In this document: piece by piece, positions 19,721-27,923 of the stretch
How positions within the stretch are numbered: the first letter of the stretch is position 1
How the letters are laid out: each line of letters begins with the position of its first letter
DNA from: Ramicandelaber brevisporus
Taxonomy: Eukaryota; Kickxellomycota; Ramicandelaberales; Ramicandelaberaceae
Direction: 5' to 3'
DNA: 35,124 bases
Assembly (NCBI GenBank): GCA_025201865.1
Contig: MU602775.1
Coordinates: forward strand, 21,070 to 56,193
Translations under genes and position numbers: made by a program
Notes under the pieces: model-generated
What the model saw: only the letters and a program-made list of their open reading frames with translations
Databases searched by the model: none
Told to the model about the DNA's origin: nothing

Positions 19721-22688
19721 TGCTAACAGTGATTACGACGATGTAAACGGGCAGAATGACAGTGTGTATCGCGATACAAATATATCTCTCTCTTCTTTTT
19801 TGATGTTTAGATTGCTAGTGTTGATGACGATGATGGTGACGATAGTGATGACGGTGACGATGAAGGTGCAGGCGATATTATGCGATACGAGGCAAAAGTG
19901 CAATGTAAATAGCAAGAGAGAATGATAGAGAATGATAGAGAAAGTGAAAACAAGAAAGAGAGAGAGAAAGTAAGTGAACAGCAATGAATGTCAGCACAGA
20001 ACGGATAAGGTTCGACGGAAGTAAAGTCTGTAAGTGTAAGTGAAAAACAGAAACAGAAACAGAAACAAAAACAAAAAACAAAAGCAACAAAAGAGATTGC
20101 TTGAAGGAGAGTTGTTAGTGAGAAATTGTAAATGAGACGTAAAGTTATCCCAAAGGAGTTAATCCTTGAACAAGGAGAAGGAGAACAGGCCAAAGCAAAC
20201 AAGTGTGAGTGATGCTATGATGTTATTCTGTACTAACCGATCGATAGAGCTGACTGACCAGCACAGAATAAAGAGAGATATGATCAATATCCCACGGACT
20301 GATTGTATCAGTGAAAGAAGGAAGATACGAACTGTTGACTGGAAGCTAAAGATGATCGGTGTGATACTTTGTTTTTTTTCCTGCTTTTGCTGTCGTTGTT
20401 GTTGATACCAAAGGAGATGTGTGTTCAGTGGGAGATGACAGCGGATAGACTAGGACGATAAGTGATCCGCAGTTTACTTTCTTGCTTGCTTACACACGAA
20501 ATGGTCACACGGAACCTAACACACTTACAATTACACTCACACTCGCACTCGCACTCACACGCACTCCTGGAAAAAGTATGCTAAGAGAGCAGATATGAGG
20601 AATAGAAGGAATACAGAGAAATATGACACGATAGTCAGCTGAGGAATAAAGGAATGAATGAGTAAATGAGTGAGTGAGAAGATGAACAAAGAAGAAGAGG
20701 AAGAAGAAAAGGATGAATGGAAGAAAAAATGATAGATAGAGAGAATGAATAAACACAGCCGGGAACAGTGTGTGGTTGAATGGTGATATTTGTCAACCGG
20801 TCCTAAGAAATAGAATGTGCGGCTGTATGGTGTTAGTCGTCGGCACAAATAGGAAGAAAAGTTGCAGAATGATACATGCAAGGTTAACAGTCAGTATCCC
20901 GATGGGTACACAGCCAATTCTTATGCTCCGTGAATAAGAAGAATTAGCAACAACAGCAACAAACAATAACAACAGCGACAAAAAAAAACAGAATGGGAAG
21001 CACACTCAACAATAAGCAAACAGAGAGACTACACGCATACACACATACACACACATGCGCACACGCATACACACAGAATGAAAGAAAGAAAGACGCGAAA
21101 AAGAAATCTTTTTGAGTGAGTAAGAGCGAGTGGATGGATGACTGGAGAAAAGATTGTGAGCACGATGCCAAGCAGGAAGAGAATTGTGTCCCCCGAATAA
21201 GGATGGGAAAAAATCAAGTGTAGAGGCAACAGTACTTACAGTCAGATAGAGAATACACAGCAGGCGTGATGTAATTTAAGAGATGAAGGAAAAGAAGAAC
21301 AGTGAGAATGACGATGGAAATGATCAGCTGGACGTCAGTGGATGCTACTGGAGGAAAAGGTAGAGAAGTGGAGAGAGCATGCGAGAGAACATGCGAGAGA
21401 GGACAAGAGAGAATGAGAGAATGAGAGAATGAGAGAATGAGCAAGATAAGCACATGAATGTACTGTCAACGACCAAGGCTCAACAAAAAGCTCGAATGAT
21501 CGATACACACGAACCAAATTCGAGCATCAAAGCGTGTGCAGGTGTGTGCGCGCATACAGCTATGCGTGTGTGCTGCCAGATGTATTCATGGCGCCAGTAT
21601 ACTGTATTTGGAGTTTTGAAGGGAAAATATAAAAAAAAAAACGGGTAACAGTGAGCAAAACATCGGTCAGGGTACATGCGCGGTATCCCATCGCACAACA
21701 ACCAGCGGGTGAGCATGCGAACAAAGGATTGAATTGGCGATGTGGCAACAAATGTACAAGGCAGCCAATAGAAAGAAAGAAAAGAGGAAGAAAGAAAAGA
21801 GGAAGAGTCTAGCTCGTTGAGATTTGGGAGTAGAGGAGGGAGGAGGTTGTGCGGCATGTGGTTGAAGCGCAAGGAAAAAAAAGATAAAAAGAAAAAGAAA
21901 AGAAAAAGAGAAAAAGAGAGAGATAGGATAAATAAGGGAAATCATCGAGTGGTGGCAGCAGTGATAGTCAATGGATGTGAGCCATTCATTGCAAATTGGC
22001 ACCGCTCTCCCAGTCGCCACCCCGGAGAGTGGATGCGACGAATGACACGTATTCGTGTAGTCCAGGCGAACAGGCTTTCACTTACGTTTTGGAGTGCAAG
22101 AGGTTGAAGAATGGTGGTTGTTGTACTGCAGCAGGTATGATTCGGAGGCAAACTATGCAAGAGAAAGAAGAAGGCACAACAGACAGATAGTAGGAGTTGT
22201 GTGGGAAACGATGACTACAGGATTGATTGAATGCTGGCTAGCTGGCTGTGAATTGAGTGACGACAGTTATTCAAATCAGTGCAGGCTGGGGAGTGAGAGA
22301 ATCGAGTCAATCAGAGGATAATAAAGTCAGTGAGTGAATTGCATCTTCAATTCAGAAGGGAGTTGGTCAGAAGACCCTGAGAATTGCGAACGACGTCGAC
22401 AGTGAGTAAGCACTTTTGCCTGTCTCTGTCTCTGTCTCTGTTTTTCTCTTTCTCTCTCTCCCACTCTCCCACTCTCTCATACGCGAAAAATAACCTTGGC
22501 GGCAATACAGTGAATTGAAGAAGGAGAGGAGGTTCACTTAATAACGCGAGACTGGAGGAGGGGGGATGTAATTCAGGGGGCGAAGAGTGGAACTTCACAT
22601 CCGCGCGGTGCAATTCTATAATTAACTTTTTTTTACAATACATTTTGCGTCGCCATTCGATGAGTAAGCTTGACTTTGTATTGAGTAG
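19721..22688. other. 3 kb region without genes upstream of the large HMG-box gene
   Basis: I find no convincing gene. The plus strand is purine-rich and full of short tandem units: ACAGAA repeats (20045-20075), CACTCG/CACTCA (20530-20565), GAGAGAAT x4 (21407-21441), GAAAAAG-like runs (21875-21925) and TCTGTC repeats on the same strand at 22420-22445. Frames of 60-130 residues on either strand translate these repeats and show no motif. The stretch probably serves as the promoter and long leader of the HMG-box gene. Unspliced small exons cannot be excluded. Confidence 0.45.
21407..21441. repeat. (GAGAGAAT)4 tandem repeat
   Basis: An 8-base unit is repeated four times in the gene-poor region upstream of the large HMG-box gene. 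Confidence 0.8.
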
Positions 22689-22690
22689 TA

Positions 22691-22718
22691 TTGGGTCGTG
22701 TCAAAAGTTCGTGCCGGA
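22691..22718 (+). repeat. Mariner terminal inverted repeat, one end
   Basis: This 28-base end matches the reverse complement of 23296-23323 at 27 positions and is preceded by TA at 22689-22690. Confidence 0.95.
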
Positions 22719-22743
22719 AAATAAATTTTTTTTAAACTTCTAT

Positions 22744-23158
22744 TCACTCTAAACTCTCCCACTCTATTTCATCGATGTACTTGCCATCGTGCTCCTTCAC
22801 GGCTGCCCAGCGACTGTAGAGCGACAGGATGCCGTTCTTTCAGAATTTTTCAGGTTTGGTAATGAAGTAACTATGAAGGTAATCTCGAACTTCCTGATCA
22901 TTTCTGAGATACACTCCGCATGTCATTCGATAGTCTCGAAGGTGGCATGTCTTCCAGCGAATGACTCTCGTCTTCAAATCGCTCAAACTTTTTCGGTGTA
23001 GTTCGCTCCTTATATGAATGAGTACTAAGTATACGATGCAGATCTCTGTATGCAGTAGCGGCTGTTTTGCCTTGCACAAACAGAAAAAGAGCAAACGCGC
23101 GAATATGGGTTTGCTTCAAATTTTTGAACTTTACAAAATTTTTATCACTTTTTGGCAT
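22744..23158 (-). pseudogene. Mariner transposase remnant lacking the DDD catalytic core
   Basis: The frame opens with an ATG at 23158 (MPKSDKNF). The N-terminal helix-turn-helix region is recognisable: THIRAFALFLFVQGKTAATA, then a stretch ending FEDESHSLEDMPPSRL, which parallels the mariner GDFSLEDxPRSGRP segment. That frame stops at 22898. Shifted by one base, the mariner C-terminus appears (NDQEVRDYLHSYFITKPEKF, then a TGA where Trp or Tyr would stand, then KNGILSLYSRWAAVKEHDGKY), ending at 22744. The whole catalytic D..D..D region between them is deleted. The copy therefore has three lesions: deletion, frame change and a nonsense codon. The closest style is that of animal (nematode/insect) mariners, judged from memory. 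Confidence 0.88.
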
Positions 23159-23295
23159 TTTTTGACATTATTACTCATATACGATAGCAAGGGAAGAGTT
23201 TTCGTATCTGTTCCGTTTCGACATGTCACAGGCATAGTTACATATACACAACATCTGAGATCAATGGAGGGAAAAAGAATAAAATTAATTACTGT

Positions 23296-23323
23296 CCGGC
23301 ACGAACTTTTGACACGACCTAAT
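23296..23323 (-). repeat. Mariner terminal inverted repeat, other end
   Basis: This is the inverted partner of 22691-22718, next to the target-site TA at 23324-23325. It lies at the 5' side of the transposase remnant. Confidence 0.95.
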
Positions 23324-23594
23324 ATAATATGCTTACTTAAACAAAGAGGAAAGACATGGAAAGCGTGAAAAATAAAGAGTAGAGTGAGAGATATAAAGAG
23401 GGTATAGATAAACAAAGAGGGACTTGATTCGACATTCAAAGCATCGAGAGGAGGAGAGAAAGGAAGGCAAAAAAGAGAGAGAAAGAGAGAGAGAAAACAG
23501 AAAGCGAAAGAAAGAGAGAAGGCATTTACAGCACATGTACACAGCAATAGCATCGGCAGATAGTGATAAGAATCCGTTCTTCTTTTTTTTTTAC

Positions 23595-24848
23595 TTAAAT
23601 TGGAGCATCATGAACTGTCCATGTCAGATTGGGCTCGCATACCAAGCGCATTCCATCATGAGCAGCCATTGCAGGGAATCCGCGCTCAGGTTGAGTTTGC
23701 GCCAGAGCTTGATTGAACTCAAGTGTATCCAACTCGTGGCCCATCCCAACAGACAGCATCAGCCGTGGCTTGAAATGCTTGGCAACCTCGATGGCCTGTT
23801 CGACACTCCAGTGAGAAGCATGCGGATAGTCGCGCAGAATGTCCAGGATATGGATATCGGCATTGTGCAGTCGAGCTGGAGTTTCTGGACACAGGCCGCT
23901 GGCATCAGAGATGTAGACGACGTTGCCGAATCGGAATCCGTGGCTGATGAACGGCACTTTGACTGGCACTGGCTCTTGGTTATGGCGTCGTGGGCTGGTA
24001 TTGGCGTTTGTTGGCTGATGATCGCCGCAATTGGCACTGTGACTGTGACTGTCACCTTCACTTCCATTCAACAGTGGCAATCTTCCGCCCTCATACACCC
24101 AGTACGCCTGCATGACTCCATGCTCCACTGGCAGCGGCATAATTCTGATTTTTCCATCCAAAATCGCAAACACCTCGTTGCCATCAATGACAATAAACTG
24201 CAGCGCAGCTACTGCTCCACCACCCGTAGCTTTACGAGGGTCGGCAATGTACGGAAACGCTCGCTGAACAACACGCATAGTCTCTCGCGTCAAATACACA
24301 GGGATCGAGGCGGTTGGTCTCAGCGACGTGCGCATTGCTGTCCATTCGCGCAGGTCGTCTAAGCCCATCATGGCGTCAGCGTGGCCGTGCGTCAAGATGA
24401 GAGCATCAATGCACGGAACATTGTGCTCAACCATCCAGTCTTTGGCTGCTTCGTAATATGACTTTCCACAGTCAATTAATACATTGAGCAGGCGGGAGTT
24501 GGGGCTGTGAGGGTCCTGGTAACGCACAATGATGCTGCTGTTTCGTCGACGGTTGCGGAATCCTTGTTCGGAGCACGGATCGAGACAGCTCAAGCAAACT
24601 GTGCAGGGTGACTCGCCCTCTGCTGCATGTGGAGGCAGATGGGCAAGTGCCTCGTTCAACGGATATTCCTTGTCGTCGATGATGAGAGAGGCATACTTGC
24701 GGACTGGCTGGCCGCGTCGAGTGCGAAGACGAACGCCGGGGTGCGAGTTGATGCACAAATTGCTGGGCAAGCTGCCGGAAGTGCCCGTGCCAAGGAAGAT
24801 GATCTCGCGAGGCTGTGAGAGTCCAGAAACGAGCGCGGAGATGTCCAT
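23595..24848 (-). CDS. Metallo-beta-lactamase-fold hydrolase, PhnP-like
   Basis: The protein has 417 residues. The N-terminal strand IIFLGTGTSGSLPS (16-29) opens the fold. C82-X2-C85-X2-C88-X3-C92, followed by RNRRRNSS, resembles the zinc-knuckle region of PhnP-type phosphodiesterases. The metal motif reads THGHADAMMGLDDLR (153-167): H154, H156 and D158 are kept, while the last His of HxHxDH is Ala159. As I recall, the fungal/plant branch of this family also has HADA here, so it need not mean loss of activity. Further ligand candidates are H in LPVEHGVMQAYW, D in YISDASG and H in VGMGHEL. A His/Ser-rich insert (about 265-295) is lineage-specific. The substrate is unknown; a cyclic or phosphodiester compound is likely by family. 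It lies head to head with the ALKBH7-like gene. Confidence 0.88.
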   Translation of the reverse strand: MDISALVSGLSQPREIIFLGTGTSGSLPSNLCINSHPGVRLRTRRGQPVRKYASLIIDDKEYPLNEALAHLPPHAAEGESPCTVCLSCLDPCSEQGFRNRRRNSSIIVRYQDPHSPNSRLLNVLIDCGKSYYEAAKDWMVEHNVPCIDALILTHGHADAMMGLDDLREWTAMRTSLRPTASIPVYLTRETMRVVQRAFPYIADPRKATGGGAVAALQFIVIDGNEVFAILDGKIRIMPLPVEHGVMQAYWVYEGGRLPLLNGSEGDSHSHSANCGDHQPTNANTSPRRHNQEPVPVKVPFISHGFRFGNVVYISDASGLCPETPARLHNADIHILDILRDYPHASHWSVEQAIEVAKHFKPRLMLSVGMGHELDTLEFNQALAQTQPERGFPAMAAHDGMRLVCEPNLTWTVHDAPI

Positions 24849-25991
24849 CAGTGTTGGCTGGGATGACGGCAGTGGTGGCGGCGGTGGCTGTGGCTGTGGT
24901 GATGGTGGTGATAGTGGTGGTGGCTACTGTAGATTGCTGGTGCGTGTGGCGTTCTCTACACAGTACCGCGGGGTGGAGAGGAGGAGATGTGGAGATTGCT
25001 GACGTAGACACAGGGGCGGAGGCGGAGAGGCTATATAGACGGCTTGCTCGACTGTCAGGCTGCTGATAACGATAAGAAAGAGCGAGAAAGACACAGCTGA
25101 CGAAGTCTGCTAAGACGATCTGGGACTAGATTTCGGGTGTGCCGTTGCTTATCGTTTTGTGAAGTTGAAATTTTGCAAGTTGAACTGGAAGTCGAATTCG
25201 ATAAAAAAAAAAGTTGAACTCTTGTGTCGAAGTGAATCAATGGGAGGCAAGCTCAAAGCAAACAAAGAGGAAGCACGCGACTTTTCTTCTTCTTCTTCTT
25301 CTTCTTCATTTATATCGTCCTCTGACTTGCACGATCGTCCACACTATAAATAATGCAAGCCTGTGGGCTGGAACTTGTGAGCTTCCTTGTTTGTGTGTGC
25401 GTTTGTGTGTGCGTGTGCGTGTGCGTGTGTGTGTGGGCCGACAGTTTGAATGGAAGACGGTTGGGAGCTGTAAATGAGGATCAATGTGCCATTTTACTGA
25501 ATGTCATTCCTGTCTTGATCCAGTGTGGACCATGTGTTCCTCCGGGTTGACCCTAGTGTGCTCTCTCTTCTCTCTTCACTCTTTCTTTCGTTTCTTTTTT
25601 ATCTTTACTGCGCCACAGTGTTGTTGTCTACTTTCCGCGAATGAATGAATGAATGAATGAATGAAGGAATGAACAAAGGAAAGTGGGAGTGAGGATCAAA
25701 AAAACAATAGTGTGGCTCGCCTGAATGGGAGAATGGGAGAATGGGTCAATGCGAAAACAAGCTTCAACCTGCACTGAATGTCTTTGTGAGCAGCGGCGCG
25801 CACGCGCAACCCGACTGACTTACAATGGACTTTCAAAAGCCTCCACTGGGTTGCAAAATGGAGAGGAGTATCACCCAACAAACATGGTGTCTTTGTTTTT
25901 ACTTTTACTTTTGTTTTTACTTTTGTTTTTTGTTTTTGCTCTTTCTTTTGTGCTTGATTAGACTTGATCGGTCAAGATTCGCAGCTATTCA
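24849..25991. other. Divergent intergenic region, no gene seen
   Basis: Upstream DNA of the PhnP-like (minus) and ALKBH7-like (plus) genes. It contains a CTATATAG box at about 25028-25035, 180 bases before the PhnP-like ATG. It also has a CTATAAATAA box at about 25343-25352, a GT/GC-rich array at 25387-25436, a GAAT repeat at 25639-25665 and T-rich DNA (TTTTTACTTTTG repeats) at 25893-25935. Frames covering 24849-25011 on both strands are low-complexity Ala/Thr/Val repeats. Confidence 0.45.
25639..25665. repeat. (GAAT)n tetranucleotide repeat
   Basis: Six to seven perfect GAAT units in the region between the PhnP-like and ALKBH7-like genes. Confidence 0.9.
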
Positions 25992-26858
25992 ATGCTGGGC
26001 GGGCGCGCGTTACCTTCGATACTACGCTTGCCAGCTTCGTTACAGCAACCTGCCGCTCAATTGCTCGATGTGCCCTCTTCGTCTCGCCTGTTGAAGCTTG
26101 TCAGTAAGCATCTCGTCGTGATTCCCGACTTTGTCTCACAGTCGGAAGCGGATGCATTGGAACGAACTGCATTGCGCAAACTGAAGCGATATTCTCTTCC
26201 GAGCGGAAGCGGCGACAGTTTGACGCCAAAAACTGTGTATGAAACGGATCATTTTGATCAGGTGATATCTGGCTTTCGAGAATGTACAGTCAGTTCGTGG
26301 ACAAGCGAAGCTTCCAACACTCCAGCGGCTGCTGCAGCTGCTGTGAATGATGCAAAGTCGGAAGCAAGTTTAGGGAGTCAATCAAAGGCGGGCAGTGCGA
26401 TTAAGCATGATGAGAATGTATCGCTAACAATCTGCAGTCGTTTCTTCAGCCTCTTCCCCGATGATTTCAAATGGCTGCCCGTGCATATCCTAGAGCTATC
26501 GCCTTCGGGATATATTGATCACCACGTAGATAACGTTGGGTTTAGTGGAGAGATTGTGGCTGGGATCAGTCTTGGCACGCCGTGTGTAATCAAATTTAAG
26601 AGGCAAGATAATGCGGTCATACCAGAGCAAATTAGGATCGAAGGTGCAGATGAATTAAAAGAGCTGTCAAGAGAGGAAACGAGTGGATTTGAAGCATACA
26701 TTCCACCGAGATCACTGTATATTCAGTCTGGACTGGTGAGATATAATTACACTCATGCGATTCCTGTCAAAGAAGAGGAGAGAGTGTTTAGAGGACAGCC
26801 TGTGTCTGGTGGTCGACGCATATCTGTCTTGTTTAGAGACGTTCCCTTGGCATCGTAG
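25992..26858 (+). CDS. ALKBH7: AlkB-family Fe(II)/2-oxoglutarate dioxygenase, ALKBH7-like
   Basis: The protein has 288 residues. The N-terminus MLGGRALPSILRLPASLQQ is basic/hydrophobic with no acidic residue, consistent with a mitochondrial presequence. The double-stranded beta-helix core shows HILELSPSGYIDHHVDNVGF with the iron ligands H178 and D180, followed by GEIVAGISLGTPCVIKF, then the distal ligand H255 in RYNYTHAI. The 2-oxoglutarate arginine motif lies in GGRRISVLFRD near the C-terminus. The order and the GYIDxHxD form fit ALKBH7, the mitochondrial member, which acts in animals in mitochondrial RNA demethylation and programmed necrosis. A low-complexity Ala/Ser insert (about 105-140) is extra. 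The ATG at 25992 gives the presequence directly. Confidence 0.88.
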   Translation: MLGGRALPSILRLPASLQQPAAQLLDVPSSSRLLKLVSKHLVVIPDFVSQSEADALERTALRKLKRYSLPSGSGDSLTPKTVYETDHFDQVISGFRECTVSSWTSEASNTPAAAAAAVNDAKSEASLGSQSKAGSAIKHDENVSLTICSRFFSLFPDDFKWLPVHILELSPSGYIDHHVDNVGFSGEIVAGISLGTPCVIKFKRQDNAVIPEQIRIEGADELKELSREETSGFEAYIPPRSLYIQSGLVRYNYTHAIPVKEEERVFRGQPVSGGRRISVLFRDVPLAS

Positions 26859-27050
26859 ATACAAAGAGAGACCGTTATAACATACAAAAAAAGAACTAGC
26901 TATTTTGATACAAAATGATGACAGATAGAAGGAATGAATGTTTTAATTAGATGACAAGGACAATGACAATGACGATGACAATGACAATGACGATGAGGAA
27001 GACGATGACGATGACGATGACGAAGACGCTGCTGATGATGATGATGGTGA
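26859..27050. repeat. GAC/GAT-rich trinucleotide array between convergent genes
   Basis: The 192 bases between the ALKBH7-like stop and the stop of the secreted-protein gene are dominated, from 26951 to 27050, by GACAAT, GACGAT and GATGAT units. On the plus strand one frame would read as Asp/Asn/Glu repeats. No start codon or domain belongs to it, so I treat it as a 3' UTR microsatellite. Confidence 0.75.
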
Positions 27051-27560
27051 TTATTGGCATGGTTTATCGCAAGCTGGCTGTTTGACATGATGCATTTCAG
27101 CTGGGCATAGGACTTTAAGATTCTTTACAACCGCTCCATAGAATGCACCGTTTGATTTTCCGCCATTCTTGTCATGCTCATTATCCAACATGTACTTGGC
27201 CCAGAGACTCACATTTGGGGTAAACATCTCCAACAGCTTGCCACGAAGAACTTCCCAGTTTTGATCGTCGGCTGGAGGAGGTGCGGGAGGCTGATCTCCA
27301 TCCGGGGTGTTTGGCTTCGTGCTATCACTCGTCAGCACTTTTGAGATGCAGTCAAATTGTTTGTCGCATTCACCCGAGCAGGTAGCTTCCTTGAGACCGC
27401 ATTCACGTATAATCTTGAGATGGATTGGAAGCATTTTGAGCCAGTTGAAGCAATATGACCAAATGGCTGGACTGTCTTTGGCAGGCTGGATGCCCGGGAA
27501 CACAGCGCTAACAGCTGCAATCAGTACAGCAGAAACTAACCAAATCTTGAGCAGGTGCAT
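27051..27560 (-). CDS. Small secreted protein with eight cysteines, function unknown
   Basis: The protein has 169 residues from the ATG at 27560. A signal peptide at residues 1-20 (LLKIWLVSAVLIAAVSA) is followed by eight cysteines, C37, C54, C61, C65, C71, C152, C164 and C168, enough for four disulphides. A Pro/Asp-rich spacer (about 84-100, PPAPPPADDQ) separates the first five from the last three. The frame extends 41 codons upstream, but that stretch is a second hydrophobic run and looks like leader. I do not recognise the fold. Size, export and disulphide richness fit the general class of fungal small secreted cysteine-rich proteins, whose roles range from wall proteins to effectors. No closer assignment is possible. 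A minus-strand TATA-like stretch lies at about 27723-27733. Confidence 0.75.
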   Translation of the reverse strand: MHLLKIWLVSAVLIAAVSAVFPGIQPAKDSPAIWSYCFNWLKMLPIHLKIIRECGLKEATCSGECDKQFDCISKVLTSDSTKPNTPDGDQPPAPPPADDQNWEVLRGKLLEMFTPNVSLWAKYMLDNEHDKNGGKSNGAFYGAVVKNLKVLCPAEMHHVKQPACDKPCQ

Positions 27561-27923
27561 GTTTGTATGTATGAGGAGGATGATAAAGAGGGAAGGGGAA
27601 GCAGCAACAAAACAAAGTAAAACAAAACAAAACAAAAACGATGAAAAGATAGCTGATGATGATATGATGGAATGAAGGAACAAGGACAGGATGGAAAAAC
27701 TGAATCACGAGTATAAGATCAACTTAATATAAAGCATGTAAGTGAGTACATACGAATGTCTGCAGCGGCGCTCATTTAATAGTGGCACCAAAAACTACGC
27801 CGCACATCATGCTGCCACATTCCGTCTTATATTACGTGGACCTTCCAACTAACTGACCGTCGTCATAGAAAAAATATATTGTATTTATTTAACACTAATA
27901 ATTTCAAAATAAAGGCAAGACTG
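27561..27923. other. Intergenic region, promoter of the secreted eight-cysteine protein
   Basis: Contains AACAA-type repeats (27605-27640), a TATA-like stretch at 27723-27733 and, towards 27924, the 3' flank of the Ste24-like gene. No gene seen. Confidence 0.45.
27884..27889 (-). terminator. AATAAA polyadenylation signal of the Ste24-like gene
   Basis: AATAAA on the minus strand, 35 bases after the TAA at 27924, is in the usual place for 3' end formation. Confidence 0.45.

Larger units (their letters stand above)
22691..23323 (-). mobile_element. Internally deleted mariner-type transposon (633 bases)
   Basis: Terminal inverted repeats of 28 bases, TTRGGTCGTGTCAAAAGTTC and onward to GTGCCGGA, lie at 22691-22718 and, inverted, at 23296-23323. 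They differ at one position (TTGGG versus TTAGG). The element is flanked by the target dinucleotide TA on both sides (22689-22690 and 23324-23325), as expected for Tc1/mariner insertion. Inside is a transposase relic on the minus strand that keeps the N- and C-terminal ends only. Full mariner elements are about 1.3 kb, so roughly 650 bases of the centre are missing. The copy could at most be mobilised in trans. Confidence 0.93.

Noticed and set aside
22691-23323. Initial idea that the inverted repeat was a transcription terminator or CRISPR-like repeat
   Set aside because: The two copies are 633 bases apart, flanked by TA, and enclose mariner transposase fragments; there is no repeat-spacer array.
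23424-24362. 312-codon plus-strand frame
   Set aside because: Antisense to the PhnP-like hydrolase, which has clear family motifs on the other strand.
24472-25011. 179-codon minus-strand frame overlapping the PhnP-like start
   Set aside because: Out-of-frame overlap of the hydrolase and simple Thr/Ala repeats of its leader.
25353-25550. Plus-strand frame with a Cys/Val run
   Set aside because: The run is the translated GT microsatellite; the remainder has no motif.
26951-27050. Possible acidic Asp/Asn-rich protein on the plus strand
   Set aside because: No start codon or flanking coding sequence; a triplet microsatellite in 3' UTR space explains it.
27561-27683. 41-codon upstream extension of the eight-cysteine protein
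   Set aside because: It would place a second hydrophobic run before a perfect signal peptide; the internal ATG at 27560 is far more likely.
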